Source: Candidatus Epulonipiscioides gigas
Lineage (GTDB): Bacteria > Bacillota > Clostridia > Lachnospirales > Cellulosilyticaceae
DNA length: 49,327 nucleotides
Direction of reading: 5' to 3'
NCBI GenBank assembly: GCA_001983555.1
Contig: LJHE01000085.1
Location: 1-49,327, forward strand
The notes below the pieces were generated by a model, which was not told where the DNA came from, searched no databases, and saw only the letters and a list, made by a program, of their open reading frames with translations. Shown piece after piece: positions 1-7,603 of this stretch; position 1 is the first letter of the stretch; each line of letters begins with the position of its first letter. A program made the translations under genes and the position numbers.

Positions 1-278
1 CTACTCCAGTGCTTGAAACAGAAGTAACAGAAAAAGCTATTTTTTTGGAAAAAATTCCAGCTGAAATTGAATATAAAGCAAATTCTGAAATGTTTGACGA
101 CGAAGAAAAAACGATTTTACAAGGAGAAGATGGTTACAAGGAGATTGAAGTAAAAATTACTAAAGTCAATGGAAAAGAAGTACACAGAGAAGTTATTGAT
201 GAAAAAATTTTAATAGAACCTACAAAAACTATAATTGAGTTTGGTACAAAGAAAAAATCATTGGTACACTTTAACTAA
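1..278 (+). pseudogene. 3' remnant of a G5-domain cell-wall peptidase paralogue, cut by the window edge
   Basis: The reading frame is open to the left edge (in frame from base 3) and ends with TAA at 276-278. Its 90 or so residues form a G5-type domain almost identical to residues 314-400 of the complete peptidase at 600-2207. The intact gene continues into a linker and an M23 peptidase domain, but this copy stops where the other reads Gly. Nucleotide similarity continues for about 20 bases past the stop (TCAGAGCTAAGTGTTTCT against TCAGGACCAAGTGTTTCT), so the stop looks secondary and the catalytic domain has been lost. I infer a tandem duplication followed by decay. A functional G5-only protein cannot be excluded because the 5' part lies outside the window. 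Confidence 0.7.
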
Positions 279-340
279 TCAGAGCTAAGTGTTTCTATAA
301 TCACAGTACTTTAAAATAATAGTAAAATATATAGTTATCT

Positions 341-406
341 CTAAGGTTCACCATATAGACTCACCTTTTAAGGGGAAGTGGTAGCTTTAGCTGATGAAAA
401 GGTTTA
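341..406 (+). repeat. Dispersed palindromic repeat, degenerate copy 1
   Basis: This copy resembles the better one at 2268-2327. It shares a GTTCACCATATAGACTC start (like GCCTCACCGTATAGCC), a CCTTTTAAGG core followed by GGAAGTGGTAGC, and a final AAGGTTT. It lies between the G5 remnant and the intact peptidase. It is degenerate, and I recognise it only by comparison with the other three copies. The rest of 279-599 shows no gene, only a short AACAATTA triplication near 531-554 and a good ribosome site (TTGGAGG) just before 600. Confidence 0.55.
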
Positions 407-599
407 GGAGAACTGTTAGTTTTATCATATTCCCTGTCTTTATTATCACATATATTGAGCTGATAATTTTAAATTACTTTCACAAGCCCCCTTATTTATG
501 CATGGGGTAACTGACTATGCAATTAATATTAAACAATTAAACAATTAAACAATTAAATTATGGATATCTGTATTTAAGTATCCGTTTGGAGGTTAAATT

Positions 600-2207
600 A
601 TGAATTTGTTAAAAACAGCTAATTATAAAGAAAGGTTTTTTATTAAAAATATCAGGCTAACTTTATTAACTGGTTTGTTATTAGCATTTATTCTTTGTAG
701 AATTTCTGAGCATCAAAAAATTTATGGTAAAGATATTTCATATCAGATACTTTTTGATAATGAAATTATTGGGCTCATTAATGATGAGTCGGATGTATAT
801 GAAGTATACCTACAACTTGAATATGAACTTAAAGAACTCAAAAATAGAAATATTCAGATAGAAAATAAAATAGATACAGAACCTGCAACTACAATTGATG
901 AAAATGCAATATGGTTTGATAAAGATACTTTATATAATACATTAAAGGACAAAATTACATACTCAGTAGAAGCATATGAATTAACTATAGATGGTGAAGT
1001 TATAGGTGTTATAAATAGTGAACAAGAAGCACGAAATTTACTTGCTGATATTGCAAGTGAATATATAGAGCTCTATAATGAAGGTGATGATGACGTGGCA
1101 GAGGCTTCTGCAATACCTATCACTGTTGGAGTAGCATCATTAAATGCTATTACAATTAATAATATTGTGGATATTGATAGTACAAATATATTAGATAAAG
1201 TCGAACTAACTAGTGTTGCTGAAGAAGTTGATATTAACAATGATACACCCATTGAAGTTGTACCTATTGAGATGCACTTTGAACAAGATATTAGTGGAGA
1301 AAGTATATTTGTACCCGAAGATGAAATTATGTTATATCAAGAAATGGAAATGTTGTTAGCCAGCAACAAAACACAGCCCGTTAAATATACAGTTGCAGAA
1401 GGTGATAATATATCAACTGTAGCTGAGCAAAATAATATGACAATATCAGAAATTAAAGAACTTAATCCACAAATTTCGGATATTAATATTATCATGCCAG
1501 ATGAAGAAATTATATTAGAGGAAGCTACTCCAGTACTTGAAACAGAAGTAACAGAAAAAGCTATTTTTTTGGAAAAAATTCCAGCAGAAATTGAATATAA
1601 ACCAAATTCTGAAATGTTTGACGACGAAGAAAAAACGATTTTACAAGGAGAAGATGGTTACAAGGAGATTAACGTACAAATTACTAAAGTCAATGGAAAA
1701 GAAGTAAGCAGAGAAGTTATTGATGAAAAAATTATAAAAGAACCTACAAAAACTATAATTGAGCATGGTACAAAGAAAAAAGCAGTGGCACGTTCTAACG
1801 GATCAGGACCAAGTGTTTCTACGTCTGATAAAGGATTATTTATGCATCCACTAAATGGAGAAGGTGTGTTTACTTCTGGATATGGACCAAGATGGGGAAG
1901 TTTTCATGGTGGAATAGATTTTGGAGCTCCTGCTGGAACACCTATATATGCAGCAGATGATGGAACTGTAACTTATTCTAGCTGGAATAACGGTGGATAT
2001 GGATATTTAGTAATTATTGACCATGGAAACGGATATGAAACGTATTATGCTCATAATTCTAAAAATTATGTAAACGTAGGAGATAAAGTTTCTAAAGGAG
2101 ATAATATTGCAACTGTTGGTTCTACAGGTGATTCAACAGGTAATCATATACATTTTGAAATTCGTCTTAACGGCAGTAGACAAGATCCATATGGATATTT
2201 ATTTTAA
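600..2207 (+). CDS. Membrane-anchored LysM-G5-M23 cell-wall metallopeptidase
   Basis: This is probably a peptidoglycan endopeptidase acting on the outer face of the membrane. A single hydrophobic segment at about residues 17-35 anchors the 535-residue protein. A long acidic region follows, then a LysM-like peptidoglycan-binding motif (about 257-307, 'YTVAEGDNISTVAEQNN'), a G5 domain (about 314-392) and a C-terminal M23/LytM domain (about 415-535). The M23 zinc ligands are visible as H436-x3-D440 (HGGID) and the last His of HIH (H518). H485 (YYAH) and H516 match the catalytic histidines, so the enzyme should be active. The start is well supported by TTGGAGG seven bases upstream of ATG. A G5-only remnant of a paralogue lies immediately upstream. 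Confidence 0.9.
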   Translation: MNLLKTANYKERFFIKNIRLTLLTGLLLAFILCRISEHQKIYGKDISYQILFDNEIIGLINDESDVYEVYLQLEYELKELKNRNIQIENKIDTEPATTIDENAIWFDKDTLYNTLKDKITYSVEAYELTIDGEVIGVINSEQEARNLLADIASEYIELYNEGDDDVAEASAIPITVGVASLNAITINNIVDIDSTNILDKVELTSVAEEVDINNDTPIEVVPIEMHFEQDISGESIFVPEDEIMLYQEMEMLLASNKTQPVKYTVAEGDNISTVAEQNNMTISEIKELNPQISDINIIMPDEEIILEEATPVLETEVTEKAIFLEKIPAEIEYKPNSEMFDDEEKTILQGEDGYKEINVQITKVNGKEVSREVIDEKIIKEPTKTIIEHGTKKKAVARSNGSGPSVSTSDKGLFMHPLNGEGVFTSGYGPRWGSFHGGIDFGAPAGTPIYAADDGTVTYSSWNNGGYGYLVIIDHGNGYETYYAHNSKNYVNVGDKVSKGDNIATVGSTGDSTGNHIHFEIRLNGSRQDPYGYLF

Positions 2208-2267
2208 TATTTTTTTTGCAAAAAAGGAGATGTCGCACTAAAATAATAACTAGTGTGATTGCTCTAC

Positions 2268-2327
2268 GCCTCACCGTATAGCCTTCCCTTTTAAGGGAAG
2301 GTGGCAGTGGAGCTTGGCGGAAGGGTT
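2268..2327 (+). repeat. Dispersed palindromic repeat, best copy
   Basis: The copy begins GCCTCACCGTATAGCC, has the perfect palindrome TTCCCTTTTAAGGGAA at its centre, continues GGTGGCAGTGGAGCTTGGCGG and ends AAGGGTT. It lies in the intergenic space between the M23 peptidase and the convergent MFS gene. Three further copies are at 341-406, 11946-12046 and 47959-48016. The central hairpin could fold in RNA from either strand, but there is no T-run typical of a terminator. Confidence 0.75.
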
Positions 2328-2368
2328 AAGAGAAGATAGCATCACCAGATGTAGTGTGGTTCAAACAA

Positions 2369-3577
2369 TCATACTCTTTTAACTTCTATTTGTTCATTTA
2401 CTACTAATTTTCGTATATACTTTAGTTGACATAAACAACATATAAAGAATGAGATACAAGCTAAAATAAAAGGTATTTTACCGTTTAGCTCATAAGTAAA
2501 TCCAGCAACTAGAGCTCCTAAAATCATGCCTAATCCTTTAGTAGCATTATAAAATGCCAATATTATAGAGCTACTTTGCTCATTTCCAAAGCTTGCACAA
2601 CAATTTTGTAGCAAAGGCAAATATATAGAATTGCACCCAAAATAGATAAATACAATTATTAAAAATAAGGTCAAATTATTAGTTAATATTGCGCTAAAAA
2701 GAGCAACTGAACATAGGAAGAAAATATTCATAAGTCCTAATAATATTTTGTTGTTACGAATAATTCTAAAGCATATAAATACATTTGCCAAAAGTGATAT
2801 AATCCCAACACCAGCTTTAATATATCCATTATATGAAGGGGTAAATAGGAGCTCATCTATTAAGTAATAATTAAATGTTTGGTCAAATGATGTTGTTGCA
2901 AAACTTGCCATAAATGATATAAAAAATAATAAGCTCAGTAACGGTGTTAAATATGGAGCAATACTAAAAAAAGATATAAACGGATTAGCTTCTTTTATTA
3001 AAGTCGATTTGTCCATTTTTACCAAATGAGCTCTTTTTATTATCACAACTTTAGAACATATCCCGAGCACAATAAGCATTACAATTTGCATTAAAAATGA
3101 ATTTTTAATAGATGTTTCTCCTATAATTCCACCTAAAAAATATCCTAAAGTAGTTCCAAGGGTCGATATTGTGGCTAATATTGTAATATTTTTAGCTTTT
3201 GTTTCAATTGATGAGATATAAGCGATATATGTAAGCGTTGCCACAAAAATACCACTACTAAAAGCTCCGCCTATAAGTCGAGCAAGTATTATCTGTGTTT
3301 GTGTTGTAGACAACATAAAACATATTTGACCAATACTGTAACCTATACAACATATAAAAATAACATTCTTCTCGGAAATTATAGTAACAAGTTTTCCCCA
3401 AAATGGTGAAAATAAAAATACCATAAATGACATGGTAGCAAAAGACACACCAAACATATAATCATTAAAAGCTAATTCTTTAAAAAATGTTGGCGTAACA
3501 GGATGAACTAGATTGCTAGTTATATGTATCATAAATGTAATTGTAAAAAACAGGATAATGTGATATTTAGATTTCAT
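2369..3577 (-). CDS. Major facilitator superfamily transporter
   Basis: This 402-residue protein has about twelve hydrophobic segments and is a typical MFS permease, probably an exporter of drugs or metabolites in the cytoplasmic membrane. The loop between TM2 and TM3 carries an MFS-like 'FGVSFATMSFMVFLFSPFWGKL' pattern, with the usual G-x-L end of the motif-A loop region. The start ATG has an exceptionally strong ribosome site (GGGGGAG). No regulator or partner gene is adjacent and the substrate cannot be read from the sequence. It is transcribed alone, downstream of the terminator that closes the first opp operon. Confidence 0.8.
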   Translation of the reverse strand: MKSKYHIILFFTITFMIHITSNLVHPVTPTFFKELAFNDYMFGVSFATMSFMVFLFSPFWGKLVTIISEKNVIFICCIGYSIGQICFMLSTTQTQIILARLIGGAFSSGIFVATLTYIAYISSIETKAKNITILATISTLGTTLGYFLGGIIGETSIKNSFLMQIVMLIVLGICSKVVIIKRAHLVKMDKSTLIKEANPFISFFSIAPYLTPLLSLLFFISFMASFATTSFDQTFNYYLIDELLFTPSYNGYIKAGVGIISLLANVFICFRIIRNNKILLGLMNIFFLCSVALFSAILTNNLTLFLIIVFIYFGCNSIYLPLLQNCCASFGNEQSSSIILAFYNATKGLGMILGALVAGFTYELNGKIPFILACISFFICCLCQLKYIRKLVVNEQIEVKRV

Positions 3578-3669
3578 AAAAACTCCCCCTAAAATTAGTG
3601 TTAGATAAATATTCTATTATAAAAATATGAATTTTTCAATATAAAATTTTCTTGAATAGATAAATTAAA

Positions 3670-3707
3670 AATAACCTTCTGCATTATAAAAATATGGAAG
3701 GTTATTT
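3670..3707 (-). terminator. Intrinsic terminator after the first opp operon
   Basis: ATAACCTTC (3671-3679) pairs with GAAGGTTAT (3697-3705) across a 17-base loop. On the minus strand the stem is followed by TTATTTTTAATTT. It lies between the end of the solute-binding protein gene (3824) and the start of the MFS gene (3577). It could also act in the other direction (TTGTTTTG on the plus strand). Confidence 0.55.
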
Positions 3708-3823
3708 GTTTTGTTAGTTTTTATGAACAGGCATTTGCTCTTTTTAATTTTGATCAATTTTGAGATTACAGTATCAGGTATAATGTAGTTATTTATTATA
3801 AGAGCTCAATTATTTTTGATTGA

Positions 3824-5620
3824 TTATTCTGCAAAATACTTGCTTAGATATTCTGCACTTTTTTCTAAATCACTAATATGAACATTTCCAGTATCAATTA
3901 TAGTTGAAAGAGTTGAGAATGCTGGATTTACTAAATCATTTTTTACTTTAATAAACGGTTGTTGCTCAACAGCATATAGAGCAGCTTTTCTCAAATTCAC
4001 ATCTGTAAATAAATTTCCTTCTGCAAGATTAAATACTGCATAAGATACAGCATTTGAAGAGCGCTTCATAACTGTAAACTGCTCTTCTGCATCAAGTAAT
4101 GTGGCATGATTAACATCTACTGTTGATAAGAAATCAATTTCACCACTTCTAAACGCTGAATTTGCACTAGTAGTGTCTTTAATAAATTTGATAACAATAT
4201 CTTTAATACGTGGCTCATGCTCAGTTTCAGGCATATATACAGGATTTTTTTGGAAAGCCACTTCATAATCATTTACATAAGTTAAAGCATATGGACCAGA
4301 CATCCAAAGATGATTATCTCCTGATTTAATAGCATTAAAATCTCCATATCCAACATCTTTTGTAGCATCATAATTTTCTACATCAAATTTTGAGTTTAAT
4401 AAAGTTACCTGCTCTTCGCTTACAATACCTGCTGATTGATGAGCAAGATAGTTTAGAACTTGTGGGAATGGATTTAGCGTTGTAACTTTTACCACTTGAT
4501 AAACTCCATTGTTGTTATCTGCTTGTGTTTTATCATCTGTTAGAGCTGTCACGCTCACATTAAGACCATTAGTTAGTGTTTCTAAAATCGGTACGCCTGT
4601 ATCTGCTGTTATTGTTGTATTTAATTCATTTAAATCTGTCACAATAGAAATTTCATCCATATGCAAATGCAATCCATAAGTTTTATGTAGTGGCACACTA
4701 TCCTTATCTTTTGCACGGTTTAGTGTGAATACAACATCTTCTGCTCCAACACGTACACCTGTATCGACCGCTTTCTTATCTTCAACTTTAGAGAAGTTTA
4801 CATTATCTTTTAGTAAAAAGTAATATTCTTTATTTCCTTGAGCTATAGCAAAATTGTATGACAATGAGCCTTTAGCTTCAACTACATCTTCATCAGTTAG
4901 ACTTATTATACGAGTATTAATATTTGAAGACAATTGATTAATTGACCCATCATTAGCTTGAATTGGATCAAGTGATGTTAATGTAGCTGAAGTTTGTGTC
5001 ATAATAAATGGTCTAGTTTCATTAAGAGCAGTATCAATATAAGTATATTCTTCCCAAACAGAAGATCGAGATTTTGGTTGACGCATAGTAGGTTCCATTA
5101 GACTATTATTAACTCCTTGCATTCTTAGAGATGAATATAATGGAATGAAATATGCTTGCTCATTTACAAGATAATTTTCAAGGTCGGTGTAAGTTTTCTT
5201 ATACACTTGAGGTGTTTCAGTTGCTGCTTGGTCAATCAACATATCAACTTTTGGGTCATTAAGTAACTGTGAATTATATGCTCCCGTTGAAGCAAAAATA
5301 TCACGAACAGCATAATCAGGATTTCCTGTTACAGTAGTCCATCCAGTTAAACTTAAATCCCATTCACCAGTATCTTGTATAGTTGAAAAACTTGAATAAT
5401 CAGGCTGCACATTTAATTCAACATTAAAGCCTGCTTTTTTTAATTGATCAGCTAAAATATTTAAATCCATCTCGCTAGATGACATACCAAGAATACGAAT
5501 AGCAGGTAAGCTAGATGCAACATTATCTGTTATAGTATTTTCAGTTTCATTACTACAACCTCCAACAACTACAGACAAGCCCCCTATTAAAAATACAGAC
5601 AATAATTTTTTAAAATTCAT
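3824..5620 (-). CDS. Family-5 oligopeptide-binding lipoprotein, apparently circularly permuted
   Basis: This is the receptor of the first oligopeptide ABC system, a lipoprotein on the outer membrane face (signal peptide with VGG-C22). The order of family-5 (OppA/DppA) motifs is rotated. Residues 38-195 look like the part normally at the C-terminus: 'LADQLKKAGFNVEL', then 'WDLSLTGW', 'DPKVDMLIDQAAT' and 'YFIPLYSSLR'. The usual N-terminal part comes after it: 'TLTSLDPI' at 213-220, 'AEDVVFTLNRA' at 293-303, 'SGPYALTYVN' at 441-450 and 'VNLRKAALYAVEQQPFI' at 541-557. The protein ends at 'DLEKSAEYLSKYFAE', exactly where a normal family member would continue into the segment now found at residue 38. 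I see one uninterrupted frame and a good ribosome site (AAGGGAGG), so this is not an obvious frameshift. It is last in a B-C-D-F-A operon. Confidence 0.85.
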   Translation of the reverse strand: MNFKKLLSVFLIGGLSVVVGGCSNETENTITDNVASSLPAIRILGMSSSEMDLNILADQLKKAGFNVELNVQPDYSSFSTIQDTGEWDLSLTGWTTVTGNPDYAVRDIFASTGAYNSQLLNDPKVDMLIDQAATETPQVYKKTYTDLENYLVNEQAYFIPLYSSLRMQGVNNSLMEPTMRQPKSRSSVWEEYTYIDTALNETRPFIMTQTSATLTSLDPIQANDGSINQLSSNINTRIISLTDEDVVEAKGSLSYNFAIAQGNKEYYFLLKDNVNFSKVEDKKAVDTGVRVGAEDVVFTLNRAKDKDSVPLHKTYGLHLHMDEISIVTDLNELNTTITADTGVPILETLTNGLNVSVTALTDDKTQADNNNGVYQVVKVTTLNPFPQVLNYLAHQSAGIVSEEQVTLLNSKFDVENYDATKDVGYGDFNAIKSGDNHLWMSGPYALTYVNDYEVAFQKNPVYMPETEHEPRIKDIVIKFIKDTTSANSAFRSGEIDFLSTVDVNHATLLDAEEQFTVMKRSSNAVSYAVFNLAEGNLFTDVNLRKAALYAVEQQPFIKVKNDLVNPAFSTLSTIIDTGNVHISDLEKSAEYLSKYFAE

Positions 5621-5646
5621 TATAAATCCTCCCTTTTTTAATTAAA

Positions 5647-6627
5647 TCAAATTATATTGTAATGTAATGTTTTATTTTGTATCTCTTTATAACGATAACA
5701 AGCCACAGAATGGTCTTTTTCTACTTCGATAAGTTTTGGTATTTGAGCTCTACAAATGTCAATTGAAAATGGACAACGAGCTGCAAACCGACATCCTGGT
5801 TTAGGATTAATAGGAGAAGTTATTTCTCCTTTTAGTATAATTTTTTTGCTTTTTTCCTTTATGTTTATCGATGGTATTGCAGATAAAAGAGCAATTGTAT
5901 ATGGATGTAGTGGGTTTCTAAAAATATCTTTTTTTGGAGCTTTTTCGATCATTTGACCTAAATACATTACACCTATATTAGTTGAAATATGTTTTACAAC
6001 TGATAAATCATGTGAAATAAACATATATGTTAAACCCATATTTTTTTGTAAATCCATCAATAAATTTAAAATTTGTGCTTGAATTGAAACATCAAGAGCA
6101 GAAACAGGTTCATCACATACAATAAATTTTGGATTAATTGTTAAAGCTCTTGCAATAACTACACGTTGTCGACGACCGCCATCAAACTCATGTGGATATT
6201 GATTATATGAACGTTTAGGCAACCCAACTAATTCCATTAGCTCTTCAACACGTTCACGAATTTCATTTTTTTTATTATAAATTTTGTGTAATCTCAATGG
6301 TTCGCTAATACTTTGACCAATCGTCATACGAGGATTAAGAGATGCATATGGATCTTGAAAAATAATTTGCATTATTTGACGCATATGGCGCATTTCAGAC
6401 GCATTAAATGTATTAATATCCATACCATCATATAACACTTCACCACTTGTAGCTTCATGAAGTCTTAAAATTACACGCCCTAAAGTAGATTTTCCGCATC
6501 CAGATTCTCCAACTATTCCAAGCGTTTCTCCTTTATTAATTTGCAAATTAATATCATCAACGGCATGTAAGTGTCCAGAGGGGACTGGAAAATACTTTTT
6601 TAATCGTTTAGTTTCAATAAGAACCAT
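5647..6627 (-). CDS. oppF: Oligopeptide ABC transporter ATP-binding protein, OppF type (system 1)
   Basis: This cytoplasmic ATPase subunit powers peptide import as the partner of the OppD-type subunit encoded just upstream. The 326 residues contain Walker A GESGCGKST, Q-loop 'IIFQDPYASLNPR', Walker B 'FIVCDEP' and an H-loop 'ISHDLSVV'. The ABC signature reads FDGGRRQR rather than LSGGQ, so the Ser that contacts ATP gamma-phosphate is Asp. I believe this variant also occurs in other clostridial OppF proteins. The C-terminal oligopeptide-transporter domain has the Cys cluster 'GCRFAARCPFSIDIC'. Its ATG follows the oppD stop directly (TAAATG), with AAAGGAG upstream, so translation is coupled. 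Confidence 0.92.
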   Translation of the reverse strand: MVLIETKRLKKYFPVPSGHLHAVDDINLQINKGETLGIVGESGCGKSTLGRVILRLHEATSGEVLYDGMDINTFNASEMRHMRQIMQIIFQDPYASLNPRMTIGQSISEPLRLHKIYNKKNEIRERVEELMELVGLPKRSYNQYPHEFDGGRRQRVVIARALTINPKFIVCDEPVSALDVSIQAQILNLLMDLQKNMGLTYMFISHDLSVVKHISTNIGVMYLGQMIEKAPKKDIFRNPLHPYTIALLSAIPSINIKEKSKKIILKGEITSPINPKPGCRFAARCPFSIDICRAQIPKLIEVEKDHSVACYRYKEIQNKTLHYNII

Positions 6628-7593
6628 TTATTTGATTGCTCCTTTCGTAAAAACATCAAAGTGACACATAAATTTATGTGCATCACCTTTAATGAGCGGT
6701 TGTTGTGTTTTACAAATATCTTTGCAAAATCTGCACCTAGGATGAAAATAGCAACCAGTTGGCAAATCTGAAGCATTTGAAACTTGCCCTTCAATTGGAA
6801 TTAATTGTGTTGTATCATCATCAAGTTTTGGTATTGAATCAAATAAACCTTTAGTATAAGGATGCTTTGGAGATAAATAAACATCTTCTACAGTTCCCAT
6901 TTCTACAATTTGTCCAGCATACATAATTGCTATTTTATTACAAGTTTCAGCCACAACACCTAAATCATGTGTAATCAAAATTATAGCCATATTAAATTTA
7001 GCCTTTAATGAATTTATAATTTCCAAAACTTGAGCTTGTATAGTAACATCTAGTGCAGTAGTTGGTTCATCAGCTATTAATAAGCGTGGCTTACATAGTA
7101 AGCTCATGGCTATAACTACACGTTGCTTTTGTCCACCCGAAAATTGATGAGGAAAATCATTGTATCTATCTTCTTTAATTCCAACAATTTCTAAAAGTTC
7201 AATAACTTGCTTTTTAGCTTGTTTTTTACTAATTTTCTGATGAGTTGTTAAAATTTCATTTAGCTGATCCCCAATAGTCATAATGGGATTTAGAGCAGTC
7301 ATTGGGTCTTGAAAAATCATAGATATACCATTACCACGCATAGCCTGATTTTCTTTATCTGTATTATAGATTATATTTTTGCCTTCAAACCAAATTTCAC
7401 CATCAACAATAATCCCTGGTGGATCTGGTACCAATTGCATAATTGATAGTGCAGTTGTAGTTTTTCCTGCTCCTGTTTCACCAACTAAACCCATACTTTC
7501 GCCTTTATTAACAGAAAAACTTATATCATTTACTGCTTTTGCAGTTATAGCATCTGTTACATAATGTACAGAAAGATTTTTTATTTCTAACAT
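6628..7593 (-). CDS. oppD: Oligopeptide ABC transporter ATP-binding protein, OppD type (system 1)
   Basis: This is the second ATPase subunit of the first peptide importer. Motifs are complete: Walker A GETGAGKT, Q-loop 'MIFQDPMTALNP', signature FSGGQKQR, Walker B 'LLIADEPTTALDV' and the H-loop 'ITHDLGVV'. The C-terminal domain has the Cys cluster 'GCYFHPRCRFCKDIC' found in oligopeptide ABC ATPases. A longer frame opens at 7629, but AGGGAGG precedes the ATG at 7591-7593 at ideal spacing, giving 321 residues, so I chose that start. It lies between oppC and oppF in the same transcript. Confidence 0.93.
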   Translation of the reverse strand: MLEIKNLSVHYVTDAITAKAVNDISFSVNKGESMGLVGETGAGKTTTALSIMQLVPDPPGIIVDGEIWFEGKNIIYNTDKENQAMRGNGISMIFQDPMTALNPIMTIGDQLNEILTTHQKISKKQAKKQVIELLEIVGIKEDRYNDFPHQFSGGQKQRVVIAMSLLCKPRLLIADEPTTALDVTIQAQVLEIINSLKAKFNMAIILITHDLGVVAETCNKIAIMYAGQIVEMGTVEDVYLSPKHPYTKGLFDSIPKLDDDTTQLIPIEGQVSNASDLPTGCYFHPRCRFCKDICKTQQPLIKGDAHKFMCHFDVFTKGAIK

Positions 7594-7603
7594 AATAGCC
7601 TCC

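Noticed and set aside
2215-2235. T-rich hairpin after the M23 peptidase as a terminator
   Set aside because: TTTTTTTTGCAAAAAA is a weak A/T-only stem without a following T-run on the plus strand. I could not support termination there.
3824-5620. Interpretation of the system 1 receptor as a frameshifted or fused pair of genes
   Set aside because: There is a single open frame with one signal peptide and one ribosome site, and each canonical segment occurs once, which fits permutation better than fusion of two complete receptors.
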